This document shows, piece after piece, positions 8,634-18,350 of a stretch of 64,000 bases of DNA; within the stretch, counting starts at the first letter, position 1; every line of letters begins with the position of its first letter. A model generated the notes under the pieces. It saw nothing but the letters and a program-made list of their open reading frames with translations, was not told the DNA's origin and did not search any database. The position numbers were made by a program, and so were the translations under genes. Source of the stretch: Adlercreutzia equolifaciens DSM 19450 (GTDB lineage Bacteria > Actinomycetota > Coriobacteriia > Coriobacteriales > Eggerthellaceae); assembly GCF_000478885.1 (NCBI RefSeq), contig NC_022567.1:806001-870000 (forward strand), written 5' to 3'.

Positions 8634-10130
8634 TTAGCCTTCCACCAGATCGAGCAGCTCCTGGTGGGAATGGATGCCGAGTTTCGCGTAGACGTGCTTC
8701 ACGTGGGCCTTCACGGTGTTGCGGGACACGACGAGCGCCTCCTCGATGTAGGCGCGGTCGCGGCCCCGGGCGAGCATGGCGAATACCTCGGCTTCGCGCG
8801 GGGTGAGGGAGAACTCCTCGGCGATGGCCTCGCAGCGGGAGGCGAAGGCCTCCTCGGGGGTGCGGGCCGCGGGCATCGGCAGCGGCACTGGCCCCGTTCC
8901 GGTGCCCGGTACCGCTTCTGCTCCCGCATCGGTTCCCTTCCCGGCGGCCGTTGCCCCCACCAGCACCGGATCGATGCCGTCGATGGCTCCGGCGAAGGTG
9001 AAGCGTTTCAGCCCGATGGTCACGTAGGCGGCGAACACCAAAAGCAGTACTGCGGGGGTGGCCACACGCAGGGCGGGCATGCTTGCCGCGGCGCTGTTGG
9101 CAAGCATGCCCGCGGCGGCTCCCGTAAGCGATCCTAAGGCCGAGACACCGTTTCCCCAGGCTACCGTTGTGATGGCTCCGAGTGGGTTGCGTGCGGCAAT
9201 GGTGACCAGCGCCATCTGGGCGGCCATGATGAACAGGCCGTTGCCTGCGTTCAGCAGCGCCACGTCGGCCGCACCGCTGTCAGCGGCGAGCAGGGGCTGG
9301 GTTGCCAGAAGGAACCCGGCCATCACCGTGAGGGCCGACAGCTGCACGAGACCGTCGGCGGGAAAGCGCCGGCGCGAACAAGTCACGTAAAGGGCCACGA
9401 GGGCAAGCGGGATGGCCGAGAGAAACGACATGCGCGGTGTGCCTGCCACCTCCCCGAAGCGCAGGGCGAAGCCGAAGGCCACCTGGAACAAAAACAAGCA
9501 CACGAACAGGGCCGAGAACGGCGCGAGGAACGAGGCCGGCCGCGTGACGGCGATGTCGCTCGGCGAAGGCCGGTCGTGGGCCATGTCGAAGTAAAGGCGG
9601 GCGCCGCGGGCGGTAAGCGCGATGGCCGCCAAGGGGAAAATCAGGAAGAGGGCGGTTCCGACCCACGGGGGCAGAAGCGACGACGCGGGGCTCGCCGCCA
9701 GCTGAACGGTGTAGGCCGCAGCGATGATCACGGCCGTCGTGTGCATTTCGAGGCGCACGAGATAAAGCGCCGTCGACACCGTGGCCACCGAGCGGCCGAT
9801 GGCGGCGAGGCTCGCACCCGCAACGAGGAGCGCCGGCGCGGAAAACCCAAGCCCCAGGGACAGAAGCGCGCCGCCGCCTACAAGACAGGCTACCGCCACG
9901 GCGACGATGGCGCGCTCCCGCAGAAGGCGCGGGGCGCGGTAGGCCGCAAGCCCAAGGCCGAGCAAAGTTGCTGCCGAGAACGTGACGGAGATGTCGCGGG
10001 CGAACATGAAGATCGCGTCGAACTGCGGGAAGAGCGAGCCGTTCATGAGGGAGGTGGTGCCGAGCGTCAAAAGCAGCGCGACGAACCCGCACAAGGGGCT
10101 CGCCTTTTCTGCAGTGCATTCCGTTTCCAT
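8634..10130 (-). CDS. Membrane-bound LuxR-family regulator, second copy
   Basis: A 498-residue protein with about twelve hydrophobic helices. A glycine/proline-rich linker follows, then a C-terminal LuxR helix-turn-helix: SLTPREAEVFAMLARGRD and SRNTVKAHVKHVYAKLG. The frame is open far upstream, but the ATG at 10130 is chosen because AGGGAG sits just before it and helix one begins soon after. It lies downstream of, and in the same direction as, the flavoprotein-cytochrome pair at 10352-12743. A hairpin separates them, so it may be transcribed separately. Control of that pair by this protein is a reasonable inference from the family habit, not something visible in the sequence. Confidence 0.85.
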   Translation of the reverse strand: METECTAEKASPLCGFVALLLTLGTTSLMNGSLFPQFDAIFMFARDISVTFSAATLLGLGLAAYRAPRLLRERAIVAVAVACLVGGGALLSLGLGFSAPALLVAGASLAAIGRSVATVSTALYLVRLEMHTTAVIIAAAYTVQLAASPASSLLPPWVGTALFLIFPLAAIALTARGARLYFDMAHDRPSPSDIAVTRPASFLAPFSALFVCLFLFQVAFGFALRFGEVAGTPRMSFLSAIPLALVALYVTCSRRRFPADGLVQLSALTVMAGFLLATQPLLAADSGAADVALLNAGNGLFIMAAQMALVTIAARNPLGAITTVAWGNGVSALGSLTGAAAGMLANSAAASMPALRVATPAVLLLVFAAYVTIGLKRFTFAGAIDGIDPVLVGATAAGKGTDAGAEAVPGTGTGPVPLPMPAARTPEEAFASRCEAIAEEFSLTPREAEVFAMLARGRDRAYIEEALVVSRNTVKAHVKHVYAKLGIHSHQELLDLVEG

Positions 10131-10170
10131 GTCACTCCCTTTCGCTCCCTTTCGCTCCCTTTCGCCTCCC
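10131..10170 (-). repeat. Ten-base tandem repeat carrying repeated AGGGAG before the regulator start
   Basis: Reading the minus strand, the decamer AGGGAGCGAA is present in two exact copies (10141-10160). They are flanked by two near copies, giving four units directly upstream of the ATG at 10130. Each unit includes an AGGGAG that can act as a Shine-Dalgarno sequence. Gain or loss of a unit would change the leader but not the reading frame. Confidence 0.7.
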
Positions 10171-10187
10171 TCCATTCTACACGCGAA

Positions 10188-10216
10188 AACCCCCTGTCCG
10201 CACGGGACAGGGGGTT
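10188..10216 (-). terminator. Hairpin between flavoprotein gene and LuxR gene
   Basis: A perfect 12-base stem (AACCCCCTGTCC with its complement) around a five-base loop. On the minus strand it is followed by a short T run (TTTTCG). It lies after the flavoprotein stop at 10352 and before the regulator start at 10130, so it probably ends or attenuates transcription of the reductase pair. Confidence 0.7.
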
Positions 10217-10351
10217 CGCTCTTATAACCGCTGGTCGCTGGAGGGGAGGCGCGACCGGCGGTATCCCTTGGGAAGGGCTTGACGAACTGCCTTCGCGGGC
10301 TGCGGAATAAACGGCTCGCGAAGGCGAAGGGGTCTTGAAGGCACGGACGCC

Positions 10352-12076
10352 TTACGCCTGCCCGGTTGCCGCCAGCATGCCGGCGCGGCGGCCGAAGGTC
10401 ATGGTGCGCCCGCAGGCGAGCCCCGTCAGCAGGTTCGGGTAGCTCACCGAGAAGAAGCCGCCCGAGTCGTTGCCGGTGAGGTACAGGCCCTCGATGGGGT
10501 CGCCGTTCTCGTCGCAGGGGTGCATGTTCGTGTCGATGGTGACGCCGTCGAGCGTCGCCAAGAACCACGCCCCGGTGCGCACGCCGTAGAAGGGCGGCGT
10601 GTCGATGGCCATCAGGCGGTGCTTCTCCTTGTAGTAGTCGGTGTCCTCGCCGGCCGCGGCCATCTCGTTGTAGTGCTTCCACGAGGCCACGGTGGTCTCC
10701 ACGGGCAGGTTCAGCTTCTCAGCGAGCTCTTCCATGGTGTCGGCCTTCTGCACGTAACCGTCCTCGATGAGCTTCTCGATCATGCCGTCCACCACCTGCA
10801 TGGGAATGTTGTTCTTCGCCCCGTTGGGGAAGGGGAACAGCCGGCAGCAGCCCACCTCGTCGAAGGCCTCGGCCTGCGCGGCGTGGTTCGCGTCCCAGAT
10901 GTCCACGTAGGTCTGGTGCGGCTGCATGATGGTGGAGTGCAGCATGTAGTCGTAGGGGCCGCTCTCGTTGCAGAAGCGCTCACCCTTCAGGTTCAGCTTC
11001 AGGAAGGGCTGCTCGCCGAACCAGAACCAGCGGCCGAGCACCCCGTCGCCGGCGTACTGGTCGGGCTTCACGCAGGCGCGGTTGAAGGTGCAGGCCGCGC
11101 CGAGCGGGTCCATGGTGGCGCCGAGCCACAGCGCCGCCTTGATGCCGGATCCGGTGGGGTTGCCGCCGGAGCCGGGGGCCGCGATGCGGATCTTCTGGTT
11201 CCAGGCCTGGCGATCCTCCATCATCTCCAGGTTGTTGCCGTAGCCGCCGGTGGAGAGGATGACACCCTTGCTGGCGTTGATGCGCAGGTAGGGGCGCTCG
11301 CCCTGCACGTCGCGGGCGATGACGCCGGTCACGCGGCCGGATTCATCGGTCTCGCACTTGATGAACTCGGTGTACCAGCGCACCTCGGCGCCCTGCTCGG
11401 CGGCGTAGGCCAGGATAGATTCGGCGAAGCCCCATTCCTCGTCCTCGGCCACGGCATCGGTCTTTTGCGGACTGTGGCCGGTGGCGAAGGCCTTGTCGCG
11501 GCCCGGGTCGGAGGTGTCGCCCACGCCGCCCTCGAATTCCATGACGAGCTTGCCGTCGCGCTGGATGATGTCGGTGAGCCAGTCCACCATGGCGCCGGAC
11601 TCGTCGGCCCACAGCTTCACCAGGTCGTAGTTCACAAAGCCGTTGGCGTAGCGGACGATGTCCTCAACGGCCTCTTTCTTCTCGATGCGGAACTCAGGGA
11701 ACTCGTCGAAGGAGGCCTGCTGCAGGCGCGAGTCGATGGCGCCGATGTCCTCGCGGACGTTGTGCGGGGTGCCCTGGCGGTCGATGCCGAGCACGCGCGC
11801 GCCGTTCTCGGCAGCCGAGATCATGGCCGGGATGCCGCCGGTGCCCATGCCCACGACGAGCACCTCGGTCTCGATGGTCTCGGCGATATCGGCCTCGTCG
11901 ATGACGGGCGGCGCTCCCAGCCAGGAGGGGCCGCCGAAGTCGCCGGTGCTCGGGTTGGCGGGATCCGCGGCTGCATAGCCTTGGCCGCATCCGGACAGCG
12001 TGCCGGCGGTCAGCGCGCCCATGGCCGCGAGGCCGGCGCCTTTGAAGAAGCTGCGGCGGGAAACGTTACTCTGCAT
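10352..12076 (-). CDS. Tat-exported FAD-dependent reductase (flavocytochrome c/fumarate reductase-like)
   Basis: A 574-residue flavoprotein. SRRSFFK at residues 6-12 is a Tat motif, and LSGC at 27-30 a probable lipobox. The dinucleotide fold VLVVGMGTGGIPAM with the later ILSTGGYG marks the FAD domain. GERFCNE corresponds to the fumarate-reductase region holding the active-site arginine. The histidine pair (HHTMGG type) and the last arginine (GANRLGG type) of true fumarate reductases are replaced here by ATLDGV and SVSYPNLLTG. The substrate is therefore probably not fumarate. The ATG overlaps the end of the upstream cytochrome gene by 11 bases, so the two form a two-component exported reductase of the kind known from the Eggerthella cgr operon. 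The acceptor is unknown. Confidence 0.85.
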   Translation of the reverse strand: MQSNVSRRSFFKGAGLAAMGALTAGTLSGCGQGYAAADPANPSTGDFGGPSWLGAPPVIDEADIAETIETEVLVVGMGTGGIPAMISAAENGARVLGIDRQGTPHNVREDIGAIDSRLQQASFDEFPEFRIEKKEAVEDIVRYANGFVNYDLVKLWADESGAMVDWLTDIIQRDGKLVMEFEGGVGDTSDPGRDKAFATGHSPQKTDAVAEDEEWGFAESILAYAAEQGAEVRWYTEFIKCETDESGRVTGVIARDVQGERPYLRINASKGVILSTGGYGNNLEMMEDRQAWNQKIRIAAPGSGGNPTGSGIKAALWLGATMDPLGAACTFNRACVKPDQYAGDGVLGRWFWFGEQPFLKLNLKGERFCNESGPYDYMLHSTIMQPHQTYVDIWDANHAAQAEAFDEVGCCRLFPFPNGAKNNIPMQVVDGMIEKLIEDGYVQKADTMEELAEKLNLPVETTVASWKHYNEMAAAGEDTDYYKEKHRLMAIDTPPFYGVRTGAWFLATLDGVTIDTNMHPCDENGDPIEGLYLTGNDSGGFFSVSYPNLLTGLACGRTMTFGRRAGMLAATGQA

Positions 12077-12743
12077 TGGGGGCCTCCCATCCTTCGGGCA
12101 GGGTCAGGTCGTGGCACTCGTTGCAGACGAGCACCTGGTTCTCGTGGGCTTTATGGCAGTCGCCACATTCCAGGGCCGCGTCCTCGTGGTTGGCATGCGG
12201 GTTGTACTTCTCGTCGTTGCCGGCGAATCCCCACAGGCCCGCGGTGATCTCGTCAAAGGACTTGCCTCCGTGGCACTCGGGGCGCGCGCAGAACTCCTCG
12301 CTTGCGAACTGCTTGCCCGTGGCGAGCATGGTGCCGTCCTCAGTCATGGGGTAGTTGTCGGACACCCAGGCCATCGCCTCCGAGATTTGGGTCGTCAGCT
12401 CGGCGGTGTGGCAGTCGAGGCACGACTCGCCGGCCTTCGCGTGCACAGTCACGCCCAGCTGCGGGTCGCCGGAGTCGTAGGTCTCCACGTAGTAGTCCAT
12501 GGGGCTGTGGCAGATGGCGTTGCAGAAGCTCGGCTGCTCGTGCCACACCCAGAACCCGGCGCCGGCCACCACGATGACGGCCGCCACCACGCCGGCGACG
12601 ATCCACCCGCGCTTGGGACGTTTCTTGGGAGCCGGTCCGCCCGCGGCCGTCGCTGAGCCGGCAGCTGCGGCCGAGCTTGTGTCCGTTGCCGGGCCCGCAT
12701 GGCTCGGCGCCCCCGCGGCCCTCTTCTCTTCATCGATGCTCAT
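12066..12743 (-). CDS. Membrane-anchored multiheme cytochrome c, partner of the flavoprotein
   Basis: A 225-residue protein of the NapC/NrfH-related group. It has a disordered alanine/proline-rich cytoplasmic N-terminus, one membrane anchor at about residues 46-67, and an exported heme domain. Three ordinary heme-binding motifs are present: CLDCH (108-112), CGDCH (193-197) and CNECH (207-211). Two expanded ones are also visible: CNAICH at 74-79, followed by SPMD as in NrfH heme 1, and CARPECH at 152-158. It should take electrons from membrane quinol and pass them to the co-transcribed flavoprotein. The start is an ATG with GAAGGGAGGAAG upstream. If both expanded motifs are used, the protein carries five hemes. 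Confidence 0.86.
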   Translation of the reverse strand: MSIDEEKRAAGAPSHAGPATDTSSAAAAGSATAAGGPAPKKRPKRGWIVAGVVAAVIVVAGAGFWVWHEQPSFCNAICHSPMDYYVETYDSGDPQLGVTVHAKAGESCLDCHTAELTTQISEAMAWVSDNYPMTEDGTMLATGKQFASEEFCARPECHGGKSFDEITAGLWGFAGNDEKYNPHANHEDAALECGDCHKAHENQVLVCNECHDLTLPEGWEAPNAE

Positions 12744-12947
12744 GATCGCTTCCTCCCTTCCTTGTCGTGACAGAAACGATGGCGCCCAGTGTGCGCCGCG
12801 CCGCCCCGAAAAGCTATTACCCCAGCGGGGTAAACTTCGCGTTTAGCCTGATAAATAAGGGATATTAAAGGGCGAGCGCTTGTTTTTCCTGCCCTAAGCG
12901 GAGGGAGAGCTTGAGGATGCTGTTTTCCATCTGCGAGTACTGCGGTC
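12744..12947. promoter_or_regulatory. Divergent spacer upstream of the cytochrome-flavoprotein operon
   Basis: About 200 bases lie between the cytochrome start (minus) and the next plus-strand gene. The part around 12815-12885 is relatively rich in A and T and must hold the operon promoter. No motif stands out well enough to place a -10 box or an operator. Confidence 0.4.
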
Positions 12948-13019
12948 ATGAATGTTGGTTCCATCGATCTTATCCCGCGAACGCTTTTCCACGGTCGCGG
13001 CACGGTATCGTGCTTGCCC

Positions 13020-14210
13020 ATGAACGTGTATCTTTCCCATAACACGGCGCTGCTGTTCTGGCGCGCTTGGTCCGCCGCCGCGGCTATTCCTCTGTGTGTG
13101 TTCCACGATTTGGGCGTGGCGGACGCGTCGCTGTTTCCTGCGACTCTCTTTCCGACATCGGAGGTGCTTCGCAATGAAGCGGTGCTGAGCAGGGATGTGC
13201 GGACGATCTTGGAGGACGCACTGCAAAGCCTCGCGGGCGCAGATCCGGTGCGTCCGGCTGACGCGGGTTCGGTGGCCTCGCCGGACGGTTCTGCGGCGTC
13301 TGCGGCCGCCGTCGGCGGGATGCTCCCGCAAACTACCGCCGTGGCGTCGGCGCTGAAGGAGGTTGTTCGCTCTCGGGGAGCAGCGCCGCTGCACATCATG
13401 GTCGCAAAGGGTCATGGCACGCGGAACTCCAGCGATCTTATACGCCATCGCTCGGTCGCCGCTTTTCCTCGGCAAGCTTTCATCAAAGTAGCTCCGGGCG
13501 TGTTCGTCTGCTCTCCCGAGCTCGTCTTCGTTCAAATGGCCTCTTCGTTGACGCGCGGAGGGCTCTTGGCGGTCGGTTACGAGTTGTGTGGCTGCTATCC
13601 GCTGGGGGAGGAGCGCGTCGGTGCCCTCGTGCGCCGTCCTCTTTCGTCACCGCGGCGCCTTACGGCTTTTACCGCCCGTGCAAAGGGTCTGGCGGGCGTG
13701 AAGGTGGCCCGATCGGCGGCGAAGCAGGTGCTTGCCAAGTCGGGGTCTCTCATGGAGACCGAGGTATCCATCATTGCGTTCTCCCTGTTTTCCCAGGGAG
13801 GGCTGGGCTTGAGAACGCCTCTTCTGAACGAACCGGTCGCATTGTCCGACCGCGCGAGGACGGCCACGGGATTGAGCCGCGTGGTGTGCGATTGGCTTTG
13901 GGCCGCCGAGCGAGTTGTGCTGGAATACGACGGGCACGATGCGCACAGCTCGCCGCAGCAACAAGCCCATGATGCCCGCAAGCGCGATGCCTTGCGCATC
14001 GACGGCTTCGACCTTGCCGTTCTCACGAGCTCCCAATTTCACCACGTCAACCAATGCACTGAGCTGCTGCGCGGGGTTGCCCGAAGCGCCGGGCAAAGGT
14101 CGCCTGCCCTGAAGCCCGAGCATCTCCCGCGTCATTTGGCCTTGCGCGAGCAGGTGCGGAAACATCATCGCGCCCATTTTCCCTCGCGTTTTCGGAGGGC
14201 GCGTTCGTAA
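13020..14210 (+). CDS. DUF559-like endonuclease-fold protein of unknown role
   Basis: A protein of 396 residues if it starts at the ATG at 13020 (MNVYLSHNTALLFWRAW); the same frame also offers an ATG at 12948. Neither has a good ribosome binding site. The first 250 residues show no motif I can name. Toward the C-terminus, RVVLEYDGHDAH is followed by ARKRDALRIDGFDLAVLTSS. This resembles the Vsr/DUF559 fold, in which E..DG..H, then D..R...L...G and a final strand, form a PD-(D/E)XK-like nuclease core. Related proteins in Actinobacteria carry an AbiEi-type regulator half in front. No partner gene, methylase or transposase is adjacent, so a role in DNA cleavage or defence is only a possibility. 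Confidence 0.5.
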   Translation: MNVYLSHNTALLFWRAWSAAAAIPLCVFHDLGVADASLFPATLFPTSEVLRNEAVLSRDVRTILEDALQSLAGADPVRPADAGSVASPDGSAASAAAVGGMLPQTTAVASALKEVVRSRGAAPLHIMVAKGHGTRNSSDLIRHRSVAAFPRQAFIKVAPGVFVCSPELVFVQMASSLTRGGLLAVGYELCGCYPLGEERVGALVRRPLSSPRRLTAFTARAKGLAGVKVARSAAKQVLAKSGSLMETEVSIIAFSLFSQGGLGLRTPLLNEPVALSDRARTATGLSRVVCDWLWAAERVVLEYDGHDAHSSPQQQAHDARKRDALRIDGFDLAVLTSSQFHHVNQCTELLRGVARSAGQRSPALKPEHLPRHLALREQVRKHHRAHFPSRFRRARS

Positions 14211-14769
14211 GATGCGCCCGTAAGGTATGTCTGCGGGACGTATCCGGGGGACGCATCCGCAGGCGTGCCTGCGGGGGGCTTCGCAAGGCGCGGGTTCCGG
14301 AAAGGTCTCTTCGGATCGCCTCGGCCTTGGCTGCCCGGTTCGCTTCGGGAAAAGCGCCGCCGCTGCAGAAAAAAGTGCGATCGTGCGAGTCTTGAGAGGC
14401 GAAAAACTCGCACGATCGCACTTTTTCCTGCATCGGGGGCCTTTTCGAGCGCTTTGGACTCGCATAATCGCACTTTTCTCCGCACGAGATGCCAAAAACT
14501 TGTTTTGGAAGGTCTCGGAGCCGGGAAATTAGCTGGAAATACGATAGGGAACAAGCGGTTGTTCTCTGCATCGGGGATCTCGGAGCTGGGCGATTGGTTG
14601 GGAAGGTAGGGGATGGGCGGGGGAGGGAAGTTCGGGATTCGCCCCTTCGGCCGCTTCGTTGATGTTTCTTGTCGGCAAATCGGGCGGCGTGGCGCGGGGC
14701 CGTGGTAGGCTTCCTCTATAATCCGAAACTTGATCTTTGACTAACCTGTGTATAAGGAGGTGTGAGTTC
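14211..14769. other. Long intergenic gap with a palindromic repeat cluster
   Basis: No convincing gene lies here. The gap holds an inverted-repeat cluster (listed separately at 14365-14500), a G-rich stretch around 14590-14640, and at its end TATAAT at 14717-14722, a possible -10 box for the carboxylase operon. The AAGGAGG that decides the start of the next gene is at 14754-14760. Confidence 0.6.
14365..14500. repeat. Palindromic repeat family with GTGCGATCGTGCGAGT core, locus A
   Basis: Two arms, 14365-14390 and 14406-14431, are complementary at 25 of 26 positions around a 15-base loop. They contain the core GTGCGATCGTGCGAGT. A third, inverted partial unit follows at about 14456-14500 (GACTCGCATAATCGCAC). 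Its flank reads, on the opposite strand, GAGAAAAGTGCGATTATGC and matches the first unit of the second locus at 48971-49148. No open frame explains this conservation. Confidence 0.85.
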
Positions 14770-16641
14770 ATGCCACGGCTTCAGATCATGGACACGACCA
14801 TCCGCGACGGTCAGCAGAGCCTCTGGGCCACCCGTATGCAGATCGGCGACATGCTGCCGATTCTGCCGAAGATGGACCGCGTCGGCTACTGGGCCATCGA
14901 GGCGTGGGGCGGGGCGACGTTCGACTCCTGCCTGCGCTTTCTGGACGAGAACCCCTGGGAGCGTCTGCGCGCCATCAAGGCGAACACGCCCAATACGCCG
15001 CTTGCCATGCTCTCGCGCGGGCAGAACCTCGTCGGCTACAAGCACTACTCCAAGGAGATCGTGCATCGCTTTATCAACGCGGCGCACCGCAACGGCGTCG
15101 AGGTCTTCCGCGTCTTCGACGCGCTGAACGACATCCGCAACGTCGTGGACAACGCCGAGGCCATCAAGGAGTGCGGCGGTCTGTTCGAGGGCGCCATCTC
15201 CTACACGATCTCGCCGGTGCACACGCTGGACTCCTACTTGGAATACGGCCAGCAGCTGAAGGATCTGGGCGCCGACACCATCGCCATCAAGGACATGGCC
15301 GGCATGCTCACGCCCTATCGCGCCGAGCGCATGGTGAAGGCGTTCAACGAGGAAATCGGCCTGCCGGTGCACATCCACTGCCACTATGTCGGCGGCATGG
15401 CCCCGGCCAACATCCTGAAGGCCGCCGAGGCGGGCGTGGCCGTGGCCGACACGGCTCATGCTCCGCTCGCGTTCGGCAACTCGCATCCGGCGGTGGAGAT
15501 GATCGTGGCCGCTCTGAAGGAGAGCCGCTACGACACCGACCTCGACTTGGATCTGCTGTTCGAGATCTCCGAGTACTGGGAGGAGATGCGCAAGCGCGGC
15601 CATTACAAGCGCGGCGTGTCCTCGCTCATTCATATGCAGGTGTACTCGCATCAGGTGCCCGGTGGCATGATGAGCAACCTCATCAGCCAGCTGGAGGTGC
15701 AGAAGGCCGCGCACCGTCTGCCCGAGGTGATGGCCGAGATTCCGAAGGTGCGCGCCGAGGTGGGCTATCCGCCGCTTGTAACGCCGATGTCCCAGATCGT
15801 GGGCACCCAGGCGGTGTTCAACGTGCTGACGGGCAAGCGCTGGAGCGTCATCTCCAAGGAGATGAAGGACTATGTGTGCGGCTACTACGGCAAGGCGCCG
15901 GGCAACATGGACAAGGAAATCGTGGCGAAGGTGGCCGGCGATGCCGAGATCTTGGATCCGAAGATCGCCCCCGGCACGCTGGTGACCACCACCTACGACG
16001 AGTGCGCCGCCGAGATTGGCGATTTGGCCCAAAGCGAGGAGGACGTGCTCATGTACGCCCTGTTCCCCAACGAGGCCCGCACCTATTTGAGCAAGCACCG
16101 GGTATCCGAGAAAGTCGATTTCATGCTGGAGCAGGAGTCCAGCGCCACCAAGGAGGACGATTACGTGGACATCAATCAGATTCGCGAGCTGGTTCGCGTT
16201 GCCGAGGAGAGCGGCGTCGGAGAGATCGTCGTAGAGGAAGAGGGCATGCGCATCGCTGTCCGCATGCCGGGTCAGGGTGCTCCGGCCGCTGCCGTGCCCG
16301 CCGCTCCGCAGGCCCAGGCGGCTCCCGTTGCCGCCGTGCCCGCGCCGGCCGCCGAGGAGCCGGCGAGCGATCGTCCGGCCACGTGGAAGCCGGTAGTGGC
16401 TCCCATGGTGGGCACCTACTACGAGGCCCCGGCTCCGGGCGAGCCGCCCTTCGTGAAGGTGGGCGACGAGGTGGCCGCCGGCGAGACGCTGTGCATCGTG
16501 GAGGCCATGAAGCTCATGAATGAGATCGCCGCCGAAGAGATGGGCACCGTGCGCGAGGTGTGCCTGTCCGACGCCACGCCGGTGGAGTACGGCACCGTGC
16601 TCTTCTACGTGGAGCCCCACGACCCCACGCCGGGCGCGTAG
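14770..16641 (+). CDS. Carboxyltransferase (5S/PycB/OadA type) fused to an AccB-like biotin carrier
   Basis: A 623-residue biotin enzyme subunit. Residues 1 to about 460 are the TIM-barrel carboxyltransferase shared by pyruvate carboxylase subunit B, oxaloacetate decarboxylase alpha and transcarboxylase 5S. They carry DTTIRDGQQSLWATRM at the N-terminus, IKDMAGMLTP with the active-site lysine, and HIHCHYVGG. From about residue 470, VDINQIRELVRVAEESGV looks like the start of AccB. An alanine/proline linker follows, then a biotinyl domain with EAMKLM, whose Lys581 is the biotin site. AccC follows nine bases downstream, and no sodium-pump subunits are near, so a two-subunit pyruvate carboxylase is most likely. 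I chose the ATG at 14770 because of AAGGAGG. Confidence 0.88.
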   Translation: MPRLQIMDTTIRDGQQSLWATRMQIGDMLPILPKMDRVGYWAIEAWGGATFDSCLRFLDENPWERLRAIKANTPNTPLAMLSRGQNLVGYKHYSKEIVHRFINAAHRNGVEVFRVFDALNDIRNVVDNAEAIKECGGLFEGAISYTISPVHTLDSYLEYGQQLKDLGADTIAIKDMAGMLTPYRAERMVKAFNEEIGLPVHIHCHYVGGMAPANILKAAEAGVAVADTAHAPLAFGNSHPAVEMIVAALKESRYDTDLDLDLLFEISEYWEEMRKRGHYKRGVSSLIHMQVYSHQVPGGMMSNLISQLEVQKAAHRLPEVMAEIPKVRAEVGYPPLVTPMSQIVGTQAVFNVLTGKRWSVISKEMKDYVCGYYGKAPGNMDKEIVAKVAGDAEILDPKIAPGTLVTTTYDECAAEIGDLAQSEEDVLMYALFPNEARTYLSKHRVSEKVDFMLEQESSATKEDDYVDINQIRELVRVAEESGVGEIVVEEEGMRIAVRMPGQGAPAAAVPAAPQAQAAPVAAVPAPAAEEPASDRPATWKPVVAPMVGTYYEAPAPGEPPFVKVGDEVAAGETLCIVEAMKLMNEIAAEEMGTVREVCLSDATPVEYGTVLFYVEPHDPTPGA

Positions 16642-16650
16642 GAGACAAGC

Positions 16651-17999
<1,349 letters not shown>

Positions 18000-18003
<4 letters not shown>

Positions 18004-18350
18004 CAGACCAGATGAACGTCGAGGGCCTTTCCATCGCCCCGGGGGTCATGGAGACCATCATCTCCGTGGCCGCCAGCGAGGTGGACGGGGTGGCCTCGCT
18101 GGGCTCCTTCGCCACGAGCGGCATCCGCTCCATGCTGGCGAGCAAGCCCTCCACCTCCGGCATCGAGACCAAGATGGACGAGGACGGCAAGCTTTCCGTG
18201 GCGGTGCACGTGGAAGTCTACTACGGCTACGTGCTGCCCGAGCTGGCGGCCCAGCTGCGCACCGCCATCGCCGAGGCGCTGGCCACCCAGGCTGGCGTGG
18301 AGGTGTCCTCGGTGGACGTGTACATCGACGGCCTTCAGTTCAAGGCGTAG
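18000..18350 (+). CDS. Asp23/Gls24 family protein
   Basis: A 116-residue protein of the Asp23/Gls24 family, small proteins linked to envelope stress and often membrane-associated through AmaP. It is recognisable by the central ISVAASEVDGVASLG near the N-terminus and the VEVYYGYVLPELAAQL and VDVYIDGLQF segments. Its position between accC and nusB is conserved in many Gram-positive genomes. The start ATG overlaps the accC stop, and its stop abuts the nusB start, so it is translated as part of one operon. Its function here is not known. Confidence 0.9.

Noticed and set aside
12917..13042. A 41-codon frame with CEYCGHECWFH near its start and GAGGG upstream, before the DUF559-like gene.
   Set aside because: It overlaps the likely start of the larger gene, its ribosome site is too far from the ATG, and only a short cysteine cluster speaks for it. 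It may be chance.
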